Shown in pieces: positions 1 through 8,418 of a stretch of DNA of 32,774 nt. A model generated the notes under the pieces. The model was given only the letters and a program-made list of their open reading frames with translations, had not been told where the DNA came from and did not search any database. The DNA comes from an uncultured Oscillospiraceae bacterium. GTDB lineage: Bacteria; Bacillota; Clostridia; Oscillospirales; Oscillospiraceae. The position numbers were made by a program, and so were the translations under genes. The first letter of the stretch is position 1; each line of letters starts with the position of its first letter. The stretch spans positions 1 to 32,774 of the forward strand of contig CAKUIM010000025.1 in assembly GCA_934660965.1 (NCBI GenBank), in the 5' to 3' direction.

Positions 1-339
1 GGCGCGATGATGACGCGCAAGCGCAGAAATAAGGTCCTCAAGCTGGCCAAGGGCTACTGGGGCGCCAAGAGCAAGCATTACAAAATGGCCAACGAGCAGG
101 TGATGAAGTCCCTGTCCTACGCCTACACCGGCCGCAAGCTGAAGAAGCGCGACTTCCGTCAGCTGTGGATCGCCCGCATCAATGCCGCCTGCAAGCTCAA
201 CGGCATGAACTACTCCACCTTTATGCACGGCCTGAAGCTGGCCGGCGTGGAGATCAACCGCAAGATGCTCGCCGAGCTGGCCGTGAACGATAAGGCCGCT
301 TTCGCCAAGCTCACCGAGCTGGCCAAGAGCAAAATCTGA
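1..339 (+). CDS. rplT: 50S ribosomal protein L20 (5' end cut off by window)
   Basis: L20 binds 23S rRNA early in assembly of the large ribosomal subunit. The visible 112 residues carry the basic N-terminus TRKRRNKVLKLAKGYWG and the motif DFRQLWIARINAA, both diagnostic of L20. The reading frame is open from base 1 (Gly-Ala before Met-Met-Thr); family members begin MARVKG, so about five residues lie outside the window and the Met at base 7 is internal, not the start. In Firmicutes L20 is normally last in infC-rpmI-rplT, which would lie to the left, and autogenous control acts on that leader, also outside. A strong hairpin terminator follows 11 bases after the stop. Confidence 0.97.
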   Translation, partial: GAMMTRKRRNKVLKLAKGYWGAKSKHYKMANEQVMKSLSYAYTGRKLKKRDFRQLWIARINAACKLNGMNYSTFMHGLKLAGVEINRKMLAELAVNDKAAFAKLTELAKSKI

Positions 340-350
340 TTGCAAAAGCC

Positions 351-387
351 AAAGCTCCCCCGCGCTTACAGCGCGGGGGAGCTTTTT
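351..387. terminator. Bidirectional intrinsic terminator between rplT and yycI
   Basis: A perfect 15-bp GC-rich stem (351-365 with 371-385) has a 5-base loop TTACA and is followed by a T-run on the plus strand. It ends rplT. Because yycI converges and stops at 391, and the stem begins with AAA, it can also act for the minus-strand wal operon. Confidence 0.9.
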
Positions 388-390
388 GTC

Positions 391-1203
391 TTATTCCACC
401 CGGGCCAGCCGCCCGGTGATGCTGTCGAGGTAATACTCCGACACATCGGTGGACACCAGCCACACCGGCGTCAGATGGATGGCAGCATCGAAGGACTGGC
501 TGGAGCGGTAGCCCGGGCGCATCTCCGTCACGGCGGTGCACACGTCGCCGCTGGCCCGGATGCCGTCCAAAAAGCGGATAACCGCCGTGGGCACGCTCAG
601 GCTCTGGGCGCTGCTCTCTGATACAGGGCTTCCCAATACCAGGCTGCCGCTGACGGAGAGCAGCCGCTCCCCGGAAAACTGGAAGGTCAGCCGGCAGGAG
701 AAAAGGGGCGCGTCCTCCAGAAGCTGCCGGCACACAATCGCATCGCCCTGGCTGCCCAGCAGCTCGCAGCGCAGCCCCAGATCGGCCAGCAGCTGCCGGA
801 CCAGGGCCTCGCGCTGCTCCGGCTCCACCGGGTAATCGGTCAGCGCCGCCTCAACGGTGCCGCCCGAGCGGAACACCATGCTGCCCTGGGCCCCGGTGTA
901 GACATACAGGCCGCCGCCCTGGTCGGTCACGGCGGTGTCGCCCCCCAACAGGGTGCGGGCAAAGTCGGCCTCCGCCTGGATATCCCGGCTGATGCTCTGG
1001 GCGGTCAGGCCGCTTTTCGCCTGCTTTAAAACGTCTGTCTCCACGGTGATGCCGCCCTGCTCCAGCACGGCCGCCGCGCCGGTCAGGGCGGAGTGCTCGT
1101 ACCGCCGCACCTGGATCTCCTGGCCGCCCACCAGCACCAGCAGGAAGCCGTTGACCAGCAGCAGGATGACGATGATGATATTTTTAAGCTTTGACCACTC
1201 CAA
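391..1203 (-). CDS. yycI: YycI-like regulatory protein of the WalRK system
   Basis: A 270-residue protein with one N-terminal membrane segment (about residues 8-26, rich in Ile/Leu/Val) after a short basic cytoplasmic stretch, then an extracytoplasmic domain. This is the architecture of YycI, which with YycH contacts the WalK sensor in the membrane and tunes its activity. Position confirms the call: it follows yycH after 50 bases at the end of the wal operon. The start is a TTG at 1203-1201, chosen because AAGGAGG lies 8 bases upstream (1212-1218) and no ATG or GTG fits. Sequence similarity in this family is low, so the assignment rests on topology and context as much as on motifs. The usual next gene, walJ (yycJ, metallo-beta-lactamase fold), is absent; rplT converges instead. 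Confidence 0.8.
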   Translation of the reverse strand: MEWSKLKNIIIVILLLVNGFLLVLVGGQEIQVRRYEHSALTGAAAVLEQGGITVETDVLKQAKSGLTAQSISRDIQAEADFARTLLGGDTAVTDQGGGLYVYTGAQGSMVFRSGGTVEAALTDYPVEPEQREALVRQLLADLGLRCELLGSQGDAIVCRQLLEDAPLFSCRLTFQFSGERLLSVSGSLVLGSPVSESSAQSLSVPTAVIRFLDGIRASGDVCTAVTEMRPGYRSSQSFDAAIHLTPVWLVSTDVSEYYLDSITGRLARVE

Positions 1204-1253
1204 AACCGGCCCCTCCTTTCCTGCCGTCTGACCGGCTCATGCGCCGGGTCGTC

Positions 1254-2528
1254 TCACCGTCCCACCCAGTTGGGGACAAGCTCCGTCCCGCCGCTATCCC
1301 GGTACTGCACCATCAGCTCCCGGGGGCTGTCCGAGAGGGCCGACAGGCCCACCGCTGCCTTCTCTGCCGGCAGCAGCAGCGCCGTGGCCCCGCTGCCGGC
1401 ATAGGAGCGCAGACGCAGCGTAAAGTCAGACACCGCACCGTTTTCAATGCGCACCTGGGCCGCCCAGCCCTCGTCATAGAGATAGACCTCGCAGCCGCCC
1501 AGAGTATAGCCGAAGGTAACGGTATAGACCCCCTCCGGCTCCTCCAGGGCGGAGATGAGATAGAGCCGCCCCTGGCCGCACAGCGTGCCCGCCGTGGCCC
1601 TGGCAAGAGCCCAGGCCGCGTCCGCCGCGCCGGTGAGCCCCTCCCCCGCCGGGTACTTGCCCGCGGCCGAGCCGTGATAGCGCACCTCGCCGGTGCTCAA
1701 AAGGCGCAGGGTATTCTCCCCCTCCACATAGAGCAGCGACCCGCTGACGTTGGCCTGGTTTTGGTCGCTGAAGTTCAGGGCGGAGAGCAGCCAGTCAATC
1801 TGGGTGCTGCCCGTAAGGGGAACAGGGCTTGCACAGTTATAAATTTCCGGCTGGGCCTCGCCGTCGGTAAGAAGCGTACACATGGTGAGGATCCCCCGCA
1901 GCCCCTCGTCCTGGAAGGCAAAGGAGGCGCCGTTGGGGGTGATTCCGGAGAGGGCCGCGTTCAGGTGCAGCTGGGCGCTCAGGGCCGTCCGGCTCTGGTA
2001 AAAGGCGCCGTCCGCCTCGTCCTGAAAATAGAGGCACAGGGTGTCTCCGGCGCCGGGGGCGAGCACGATGTGCCGCACCGACACCGCCGGGCCCGTCCCG
2101 CCGCTCTTCAGCCACCGGCCCAGCACCTCAAGGGGCATGGCGCCCACATAGTCGAAGTAGAGAAATTTCCCGTCAAAAAGGTCTATCCAGCGCTGCTCGG
2201 CAATCCCCTCCGGCGCGGCCGCGGCGGAGAGCACCTCCCCCAGCAGAGGGCCGGCCTGGGCGAAAAAGCCGTCCACCGCGTCCTGGTCGTACTGCACGCC
2301 GTAGATGCCCTTCCCGCTGCCCGCCGCCATGCGCACCGGGATGGCCGCCTCGGGCAGGGTGCTCTGGGTATCCGGCGCGTTCTGCGCCGCGCTCTGCCCG
2401 GGCTGGAGGCCGCTTCCGCGGATGAGGGGGGAACGGGCGATGAGCGCCGCCGCGCTGGCCATGAGCAGCAGAATCAGCGCCGTCTTGCCCCACTCCAGCG
2501 CCCGGCGGCCCTTATCCGCGGCCTTCAT
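1254..2528 (-). CDS. yycH: YycH-like regulatory protein of the WalRK system
   Basis: A 424-residue protein with a basic N-terminus, a single membrane segment (about residues 14-31) and a long extracytoplasmic domain. This matches YycH, which forms a complex with YycI and the WalK sensor and modulates cell-wall stress signalling. The ATG at 2528-2526 lies inside the 3' end of walK (17-base overlap), which implies translational coupling. The sequence shows no enzymatic motif. Identification rests on length, topology and fixed gene order walR-walK-yycH-yycI; the sequence itself is divergent, as is usual in this family. Confidence 0.8.
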   Translation of the reverse strand: MKAADKGRRALEWGKTALILLLMASAAALIARSPLIRGSGLQPGQSAAQNAPDTQSTLPEAAIPVRMAAGSGKGIYGVQYDQDAVDGFFAQAGPLLGEVLSAAAAPEGIAEQRWIDLFDGKFLYFDYVGAMPLEVLGRWLKSGGTGPAVSVRHIVLAPGAGDTLCLYFQDEADGAFYQSRTALSAQLHLNAALSGITPNGASFAFQDEGLRGILTMCTLLTDGEAQPEIYNCASPVPLTGSTQIDWLLSALNFSDQNQANVSGSLLYVEGENTLRLLSTGEVRYHGSAAGKYPAGEGLTGAADAAWALARATAGTLCGQGRLYLISALEEPEGVYTVTFGYTLGGCEVYLYDEGWAAQVRIENGAVSDFTLRLRSYAGSGATALLLPAEKAAVGLSALSDSPRELMVQYRDSGGTELVPNWVGR

Positions 2529-4299
2529 GGCGCGCCTCCTCCGGCCCGTCCACCAGCAACTCCAGCCGGACGGTCAGGCCAGGTGTGTCCTTGTCCAGCA
2601 GATAGAGCCGCCCGCGGTGGCTGTTCACAATCTCCTTGGCGATGGAAAGGCCCAGGCCGGTGCCGCCGGACTGGCGGGAGCGGGCCTTGTCCACCCGGTA
2701 AAAGCGCTCGAAAATCCGGTCCCGGTCCTCCTTGGGGATGCCGATGCCGTTGTCGTCCACCTCCATCCACACCCAGCGGCCCCCCCGCCCGGCGGAGATG
2801 ACGATGGTGCCGCCGTCGGGGGTATACTTGATGGAGTTGGAGACGATGTTCATCATCACCTGCATCACCCGCTCCCGGTCGGCCAGAATCTGGGGGATGC
2901 CGGGCTCCAGGTACAGGTTCACGGTGTGCTGGTGCTTGCGGGCGTCCAGCAATACGGCCTGATAGGTGTCCCGCACGGCCTTTTCAAAGGAAAAGCGGGT
3001 CAGGTTCAGCTCGCCCTTGCCCGAGTCGAAGCGGGAGAGCGTGAGCAGATCCTGGACGATATGGGTCATCCGGTCGGACTCGTTGAGGATGACCCCCAGG
3101 AAGTTGTGAACCATCTCCGGCGGCATGTCCTGGGCGCCGTCCATGAGAGTCTCGGCATAGCTGCGGATGTTGGTCAGGGGGGTGCGCAGCTCGTGGGAGA
3201 CGTTGGCCACAAAGTCCTTGCGCTGCTGCTCGGCCTTGCGCTGCTCGGTGATGTCGTGGATGAGCACCAGCACGCCCCCCTGGTTTGCCCGGTCGTAGGG
3301 GGCCAGCAGCAAATCCAGGGTGCGCCCCTCCACCGTTCGCTCGGCGGAGAGGTAGCCGTTGACCGCCGCCGCCTCAGACAGGGCGAACAGGTCGCCGAAG
3401 AGCTGGTTGTAGCTGTCCCCCATGCGGATGGCCCGGGAGAGCATGTGCTGGGCCGCGGGGTTGAAGTGGATGACGTGGCCCGACCAGTCAAAGGCCACCA
3501 CACCGTCTGCCATGTGGAGGAAGAGGGTATCGAGCTTGTTGCGCTCGTTCTCCACTGCGGCGATGGTGTCCCGCAGCTGCTGGGCCATGGCGTTGAAGCT
3601 CTCGGTGAGGGTGCCGATCTCGTCCCGGCTGGTGACCTCTATCTTATTGGAAAAGTCGCCGTCCGCCACCCGCCTGAGGCCGTCGGTCAGGCGCTCGATG
3701 GGGGTGATCATGGTCTTGGAGAGCAGGAAGGACAGCAGCAGCGAGATCACAAGGCCCAGCACCAAGGCCTCGATGATGAGGGTAAAGAGCTCCTGGGTCA
3801 GGCTGCGCACCGTCTGGCGGTTGTCCCGGATGTAGACGATATAGCGCCCCGTGCCCCGCTCAATGGGGACGGCGGCGTCCATATAGTCCGCGGTGACGTC
3901 GCTCTCGTCACCGATCTGCCCCAGCAGGGCGGACTCGATGTTGGGGGTGATGGCAAGGCCGTTCTCCGGTTCCTGGGCGGAGCCGGCAAGATAGGCGGCG
4001 GTGGCGCCGTCGAGCACATAGTAGTTGCGGTTCTGCCCGTCTACCCCCAGGGCGCCCTTAAAGGCCTTGAGCACCTCGTCGATACCGGCGGCGGCGTCCG
4101 TCTCGCCCTCGTTAGGAGTCTGAAGGTCGTGAACAAAATCCACGTTTTCCTCCCCGAAGGCGGCGGCCACCTGGCTGTAGAAATCCTTCATATAAAAGCT
4201 GGTGACGGAGTTGATGAGGAAGGAGCCCACCACCGTCATCAAGGACAAGATCAGCAGCACCATGATCATCATCATCTTGATATGCAACCCCCGGCGCAT
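2512..4299 (-). CDS. walK: Sensor histidine kinase WalK
   Basis: Membrane sensor kinase of the essential Firmicute cell-wall homeostasis system; it autophosphorylates and passes phosphate to WalR. The 595 residues show TM1 (about 8-30), an extracytoplasmic domain (about 31-170), TM2 (about 174-194), HAMP (about 195-245), a PAS domain (about 250-350, core HMADGVVAF), HisKA with phospho-acceptor His369 in SHELRTPL, N-box Asn484-Asn488, G1 DNGIG (516-520) and G2 GTGLGL (546-551). All catalytic motifs are intact. The order TM-sensor-TM-HAMP-PAS-kinase is specific to WalK/PhoR-type kinases, and yycH/yycI next door decides for WalK. The ATG at 4299-4297 has the purine-rich run AGAGGGGGG upstream. 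The gene lies 49 bases after walR. Confidence 0.95.
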   Translation of the reverse strand: MRRGLHIKMMMIMVLLILSLMTVVGSFLINSVTSFYMKDFYSQVAAAFGEENVDFVHDLQTPNEGETDAAAGIDEVLKAFKGALGVDGQNRNYYVLDGATAAYLAGSAQEPENGLAITPNIESALLGQIGDESDVTADYMDAAVPIERGTGRYIVYIRDNRQTVRSLTQELFTLIIEALVLGLVISLLLSFLLSKTMITPIERLTDGLRRVADGDFSNKIEVTSRDEIGTLTESFNAMAQQLRDTIAAVENERNKLDTLFLHMADGVVAFDWSGHVIHFNPAAQHMLSRAIRMGDSYNQLFGDLFALSEAAAVNGYLSAERTVEGRTLDLLLAPYDRANQGGVLVLIHDITEQRKAEQQRKDFVANVSHELRTPLTNIRSYAETLMDGAQDMPPEMVHNFLGVILNESDRMTHIVQDLLTLSRFDSGKGELNLTRFSFEKAVRDTYQAVLLDARKHQHTVNLYLEPGIPQILADRERVMQVMMNIVSNSIKYTPDGGTIVISAGRGGRWVWMEVDDNGIGIPKEDRDRIFERFYRVDKARSRQSGGTGLGLSIAKEIVNSHRGRLYLLDKDTPGLTVRLELLVDGPEEARHEGRG

Positions 4300-4348
4300 C
4301 CCTCGCCCCCCTCTCTTGCCGTTTTCTCAACCGGCGCTCTGCGCCCGG

Positions 4349-5059
4349 TCAGCCCTCGAATACGTAGCCCAGGCCACGGCGGGTCACCACAAATTTTGGC
4401 TCCGCCGGATCGTCCTCAAGCTTTTCCCGCAGACGCCGGATGGCCACATCCACCGCCCGCACATCGCCCACATAGCCCTCATAGTTCCACACCTGCTCCA
4501 TCAGGGCCTCCCGGGAGAATACCTGCCCCCGGTGGGAGGCCAGCAGCCGTACCAGCTCGTACTCCCGCTGGGTCAGCTCCAGGCTCTCGCCGTCCTTAAA
4601 GACCATCATGGTCTGGGGATCCACGCAGATGCGCCCCAGGTCCAGCCGGGCGGCCGCAGAGGACTCTGCCTTCCCCATGTCGGTGCGGCGGATGTTGGCC
4701 TTGACCCGGGCCAGCAGCTCCCGCATGGAGAAGGGCTTGGTGATGTAGTCGTCCGCACCCAGTTCCAGGCCCAGAACCTTGTCCGTCTCCTCCTCCCGGG
4801 CGGTGAGCATGATAACAGGGGTGGTCCGGCCCTGCTCCCGCAGGCTGCGGCACACCGCGAAGCCGTCCATTTTCGGCAGCATCAGGTCCAGCAGAATCAG
4901 GTCAGGGTCCCGCTCCAGCGCAAGGCGCAGCCCGGTGGCCCCGTCATAGGCCTCCAGGGTCTTGTAGCCCTCGCGCTTGAGGTTGAAGACCAGGATGTCT
5001 ACGATATTTTTCTCGTCCTCCACCACAAGGATGGTCTTTTCCTTGTCCATGGAACTCAC
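4349..5059 (-). CDS. walR: Response regulator WalR (OmpR family)
   Basis: Cytoplasmic DNA-binding partner of WalK that controls cell-wall hydrolase genes in Firmicutes. Receiver domain: acidic pocket EDE (14-16), phospho-acceptor Asp58 in LLDLMLPKMDG, Thr in MLTA and Lys in ITKPFS. C-terminal winged helix with the recognition-helix stretch RAVDVAIRRLREKL. Numbering is from a GTG at 5059, which overlaps the TGA of the upstream NUDIX gene by four bases (GTGA), the usual sign of coupling; GGGAGGGAG precedes it. An ATG three codons later (5050-5048) is an alternative start and gives a 233-residue protein. Both are full length for the family. Confidence 0.95.
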   Translation of the reverse strand: MSSMDKEKTILVVEDEKNIVDILVFNLKREGYKTLEAYDGATGLRLALERDPDLILLDLMLPKMDGFAVCRSLREQGRTTPVIMLTAREEETDKVLGLELGADDYITKPFSMRELLARVKANIRRTDMGKAESSAAARLDLGRICVDPQTMMVFKDGESLELTQREYELVRLLASHRGQVFSREALMEQVWNYEGYVGDVRAVDVAIRRLREKLEDDPAEPKFVVTRRGLGYVFEG

Positions 5060-5592
5060 TCTCCCTCCCGATACCGCGCCCGCAGCAGGGCGGCCACGGT
5101 CTTGGCGTCCTCAATGCGCCCGTCAAGGGCCATGGCGCAGGCCTCGTCCATGGGCATGACCACCTGCTCCAGAAATTCGTCCTCGTCCGGCCGGGCCTTG
5201 CCCACATGCAGCCCCCGGGCCAGATAGATATACTGCACCTCGTCGCAGAAGCCCGGGGTGGGCAGCAGCCGCCCCAGGGGAAGCCATTCCTCCGCCCGGG
5301 CGCCTGTCTCCTCCAGAAGCTCCCGCGCCGCGGCCTCCTGCGCTTCCTCCCCCGGCTCCAGCTTGCCCGCCGGCACCTCCAGCAGCACCCGGGCGCAGGG
5401 GTAGCGGTACTGCCGCACGAGATGCACATTGCCCGCCTCGTCCACCGGCACAACCACCACGGCCCCGGGGTGGCGCACCACCTCCCGCACCGCGGCGGCG
5501 CCGTCTGGCAGGCGTGCCTCGTCCCGGTAGACCTTCAAAAACCGTCCGCTGTACACAAGGGCGCTGCTCACCGTCTGCTCCGCAAGCTCCAT
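5056..5592 (-). CDS. NUDIX hydrolase, ADP-ribose pyrophosphatase type
   Basis: A 178-residue enzyme with a complete Nudix box (G76-x5-E82-x7-R90-E91-L92-x-E94-E95-x-G97-A98), which binds the divalent metal and cleaves a nucleoside diphosphate linked to another group. The surrounding sequence (VRQYRYP and LLEVPAGKLEPGE) is typical of ADP-ribose/ADP-sugar pyrophosphatases (NudF-like) that hydrolyse ADP-ribose to AMP and ribose-5-phosphate. The ATG at 5592 has GGAGGAG six bases upstream. It is the first gene of the operon leading into walR, with a 4-base overlap. A NUDIX enzyme in front of walRK is not the textbook arrangement; a functional link between the two is not shown. The exact substrate cannot be read from sequence. 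Confidence 0.9.
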   Translation of the reverse strand: MELAEQTVSSALVYSGRFLKVYRDEARLPDGAAAVREVVRHPGAVVVVPVDEAGNVHLVRQYRYPCARVLLEVPAGKLEPGEEAQEAAARELLEETGARAEEWLPLGRLLPTPGFCDEVQYIYLARGLHVGKARPDEDEFLEQVVMPMDEACAMALDGRIEDAKTVAALLRARYREGE

Positions 5593-5637
5593 GCTCTCTC
5601 CTCCGTCCCGCTGCGTCTCGCATACACTTGATTTTTT

Positions 5638-5667
5638 ATTTTACCACACTTTCCTCTCCCCGTCCAA
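5638..5667 (-). promoter_or_regulatory. Candidate sigma-A promoter of the NUDIX-walRK-yycHI operon
   Basis: On the minus strand a -35 TTGGAC (5662-5667), an 18-base spacer and a -10 TAAAAT (5638-5643) lie about 45 bases before the NUDIX start codon. The fit is fair, not perfect; no other candidate in this intergenic stretch is better. Confidence 0.5.
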
Positions 5668-5700
5668 CCCTCTGCAGGCAGAAATACCGGAATTTTATGA

Positions 5701-5729
5701 TTTACCGGCGGGAAAAAATATGCTATCAT
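5701..5729 (+). promoter_or_regulatory. Weak candidate promoter for the rhomboid-like gene
   Basis: TTTACC (5701-5706), a 17-base spacer and TATCAT (5724-5729) on the plus strand, about 97 bases before the start codon. A small hairpin CCCGG-CAAAA-CCGGG (5775-5789) lies in the predicted leader. A TACAAT at 5791-5796 is an alternative -10 but has no good -35. Confidence 0.35.
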
Positions 5730-5826
5730 CAAATATGCCGTCATCAGATGTAATTTACATTTTATCTATCACTTCCCGGCAAAACCGGGTTACAATAGCT
5801 TTGATCTCATAAAGGAGGCATCCGCC

Positions 5827-6687
5827 TTGCGCTACTCAAACGGCTACGGTCCCATTGACCGTTTCTGCTCCAAGCATCCGAAATTCGGCATCCCCAACCT
5901 GATGCTCTGCCTGGTCATCGCCCAGGCCGCCGTGTTCGTGCTGGATTTGTTCTCCAACGGCATGGCTACCGCCCTTTTGGCCTTCTCCCGCGCAGGCATC
6001 CTCCGCGGGCAGGTCTGGCGCCTTATTACCTTCGTCATCATTCCCCATGAGGACAACCCCTTCTACCTGCTGCTGGGCTGCTACTTCTATTATTGGATTG
6101 GCCAGTCGCTGGAGCGGGCCTGGGGCAGCGCCAAGTTCACCCTGTTCTATCTGTGCGGCGTGGTGCTCTCTGTGGTTTCCGGTATGATTCTGGGCTACGC
6201 CAACATTTATTATGTAAACCTGTCTATCTTCCTGGTCATCGCCACCCTCTACGGCGACATGCAGGTGCTGCTCTTCTTCGTCATTCCCATCAAGATGAAG
6301 TGGATGGCCCTGCTGGACGCGGCCCTCATCCTCGTCGAGGTGGTGCAGTACGCCCGGGCGGGCATCTGGGTGGGGGCGCTGGCGCCGCTGGCCAGCTTTG
6401 TCAACTACTTCATCTTCACCTGGCCCTTCTGGCGCGCCAAGCTGCGCATCGCCCGCCGCCGGAGCGACCCCAAGGTGGTCAGCTTCCGCAAGGCCCAGCA
6501 GGCCGCCCGGAAGGAGGCCCAGAAGCAGGCCGCCCCGGGGGCCTACCGCCACAAGTGCGCGGTGTGCGGCATCACCGACGCCGACGACCCCAACATGGAG
6601 TTCCGCTACTGCTCCAAGTGCGACGGCTACTACTGCTACTGCATGAACCACATCAACAACCACGTTCACATTCATAAAGAGCAGTAA
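5827..6687 (+). CDS. Rhomboid-fold membrane protein, probably inactive, with C-terminal Cys/His cluster
   Basis: A 286-residue protein with about six membrane segments between residues 22 and 205 and the rhomboid-family signature GQVWRLITF (61-69). The catalytic features are poor: where active rhomboids have GxSG, this protein has NLSI (131-134), and the last membrane segments (about 181-200) contain no histidine for the Ser-His dyad. It is therefore probably a rhomboid pseudoprotease or a related membrane chaperone fold. A basic linker (about 205-242) leads to a cytoplasmic-looking cluster with Cys244, 247, 262, 265, 270, 272 and His275, 279, 281, 283, consistent with bound zinc. The start is TTG at 5827, chosen because AAAGGAGG ends 8 bases before it and no other start codon lies in frame nearby. 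Partner and function unknown. Confidence 0.75.
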   Translation: MRYSNGYGPIDRFCSKHPKFGIPNLMLCLVIAQAAVFVLDLFSNGMATALLAFSRAGILRGQVWRLITFVIIPHEDNPFYLLLGCYFYYWIGQSLERAWGSAKFTLFYLCGVVLSVVSGMILGYANIYYVNLSIFLVIATLYGDMQVLLFFVIPIKMKWMALLDAALILVEVVQYARAGIWVGALAPLASFVNYFIFTWPFWRAKLRIARRRSDPKVVSFRKAQQAARKEAQKQAAPGAYRHKCAVCGITDADDPNMEFRYCSKCDGYYCYCMNHINNHVHIHKEQ

Positions 6688-6728
6688 AGACCGCCCGCCC
6701 CGCAACGCGGGGCGGGCGGTCTTTCTCT
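6686..6728. terminator. Bidirectional terminator between rhomboid-like gene and pncB
   Basis: A stem of about 18 bp (6686-6703 with 6707-6724) has a 3-base AAC loop and a following T-rich run TTTCTCTTTT. The two flanking genes converge, and the stop codon of the left gene is partly inside the stem. Confidence 0.9.
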
Positions 6729-6729
6729 T

Positions 6730-8160
6730 TTACCCATTCTTGTTGAGCAGCTGGGCCCGGACGTCCCACAGCTCCTGGGACAGGTCCACATAGTAATTGT
6801 GTGGGTTCTCAAAGCGCTTGACCTCTTCCCAAAGGCTGTCCACCTGCTGCCGGCAGTAGGCGCGGATATCCTCAATCTCAGGCATGGCGTACACCAGCTC
6901 GCCGCCCCGGAAAATGGGCTTGAGCAGGGGCTTTGCGGTGAAGTCGGTGAAAAATTTGCGCTTCCACACCGCCTCCGGGTCGAACAGCTCCATGGGCTGG
7001 GTGAAGTCGGGCTGCTCGCTGTGCAGGCAGATGTAGTCGGCCATGGCCTTCCCCGTGGCGTTTTCAAAGAGGCGGTAAACCTTCTTGAAGTGGGGGATGG
7101 TGATTTTGGAGGGGTTCTCACTGATTTTGATCTTGGGCACCACCGCGCCGTTTTCGTCCTCGATGGCGGCCAGCTTATAGACCCCGCCGAACACCGGTTC
7201 GGACTTGGAGGTAATAAGCCGCTCGCCCACGCCGAAGCCGTCGATTTTCGCCCCCTGGGTGAGCAGATCCCGGATGGTGTACTCGTCCAGGGAGTTGGAG
7301 GCGATGATCTTGATGTCGGGAAGGCCGGCCTTGTCCAGCATCTGTCTTGCCCGGATGGAGAGGTAGGCAAGGTCCCCCGAGTCGATGCGGATGCCGCCAT
7401 GGGTGATGCCCAGCTCCTGGAACACCCGGATGGCGTTGGGCACGCCCGAGCGGAGCACGCTGTAGGTGTCCACCAGCAGGGTGGCCGCCGTGGGGTAGAT
7501 CCGGCAGTAGGTCTTGAAGGCGGTGTACTCATCCGGGAACATCTGCACCCAGGAGTGGGCCATGGTGCCGGTGGCAGGGGTGCGGAACATCTGGTCGGCC
7601 ATGGCGCAGGCTGTGCCGGCACAGCCTGCGATGTAGCTTGCCCGGGCGCCCAGCAGCGCGCCGGCCGCCCCCTGGGCCCGGCGGGAACCGAATTCGGACA
7701 CGGCCCGGCCCTGAGCCGCGCGGACGATGCGGTTGGACTTGGTGGCGATGAGGGACTGGTGATTCAGGGCCAGGAGAATATAGGTCTCGATAAACTGGGC
7801 CTGGATGGCCGGGGCCCGCACGGTGAGGATGGGCTCCCGGGGGAAGATGGGCGTCCCCTCGGGCACGGCCCAGATGTCGCCGGTGAAGCGGAAGGTGCGC
7901 AGGAACTCCAAAAAGTCCTCGGAAAAGACACCCTTGGTGCGCAGGAAGGCGATGTCGTCCTCCTCAAAATGCAGGTCGCGGATGTACTGGATCACCTGCT
8001 CAAGCCCCGCGGCAATGGCAAAGCCGCCGCCGTCGGGCACATTGCGGAAGAATACGTCGAAGTAGCAGATCCGATCGGCCAGGCCGGACTGGAAATAGCC
8101 GTTGCCCATGGTCAGCTCGTAAAAGTCAAAGAGCATTGTGTAGTTGATCTCGTGAACCAT
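6730..8160 (-). CDS. pncB: Nicotinate phosphoribosyltransferase
   Basis: Cytoplasmic enzyme of NAD salvage that joins nicotinate to PRPP, with ATP use, to give nicotinate mononucleotide. The 476 residues contain the family motifs in order: N-terminal LFDFYELTMGNGY, EFGSRRAQG, the loop GTMAHSWVQ whose His is the phosphorylated residue in this family, RIDSGDL, and ASNSLDEY. Length is normal for the bacterial enzyme. The ATG at 8160 has only a weak GGGG upstream. A near-consensus promoter lies 45 bases before the start. The gene stands alone between two terminated or divergent units. Confidence 0.95.
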   Translation of the reverse strand: MVHEINYTMLFDFYELTMGNGYFQSGLADRICYFDVFFRNVPDGGGFAIAAGLEQVIQYIRDLHFEEDDIAFLRTKGVFSEDFLEFLRTFRFTGDIWAVPEGTPIFPREPILTVRAPAIQAQFIETYILLALNHQSLIATKSNRIVRAAQGRAVSEFGSRRAQGAAGALLGARASYIAGCAGTACAMADQMFRTPATGTMAHSWVQMFPDEYTAFKTYCRIYPTAATLLVDTYSVLRSGVPNAIRVFQELGITHGGIRIDSGDLAYLSIRARQMLDKAGLPDIKIIASNSLDEYTIRDLLTQGAKIDGFGVGERLITSKSEPVFGGVYKLAAIEDENGAVVPKIKISENPSKITIPHFKKVYRLFENATGKAMADYICLHSEQPDFTQPMELFDPEAVWKRKFFTDFTAKPLLKPIFRGGELVYAMPEIEDIRAYCRQQVDSLWEEVKRFENPHNYYVDLSQELWDVRAQLLNKNG

Positions 8161-8204
8161 AAAATCCCCACTCTCAAATCCTGAAAAGGCTTATCAGCAT
8201 GGTT

Positions 8205-8233
8205 ATTATAGCCCCTTCCTGCCGGCATGGCAA
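8205..8233 (-). promoter_or_regulatory. Sigma-A promoter of pncB
   Basis: On the minus strand TTGCCA (8228-8233), exactly 17 bases of spacer, and a perfect TATAAT (8205-8210). Transcription would start about 8198, giving a leader of about 40 bases. Confidence 0.75.
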
Positions 8234-8418
8234 GCATTTTGGCCAATTTCGGCCTCCGGATGGCCCTGCGCCCGCCCGAGACATGAATTTTTCCCTTCAT
8301 TTTTCATAAAATGCATGAAAACTTAAAAAAGTGGGGAACAATTCTGCAGTACCCTCCGTCATAAGCACTGTCGCCGGCAAAACGGCGGCTACAAATTCAC
8401 AGAATAAAGGAGTCCATC

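Noticed and set aside
7..9. ATG at base 7 as the start of rplT
   Set aside because: L20 proteins begin about five residues earlier than the window edge; the frame is open to base 1.
2305..4599. 764-codon open frame on the plus strand
   Set aside because: It lies opposite yycH and walK, whose motifs are clear on the minus strand. Its translation is low-complexity His/Gly/Val/Leu, typical of the antisense frame of a GC-rich gene.
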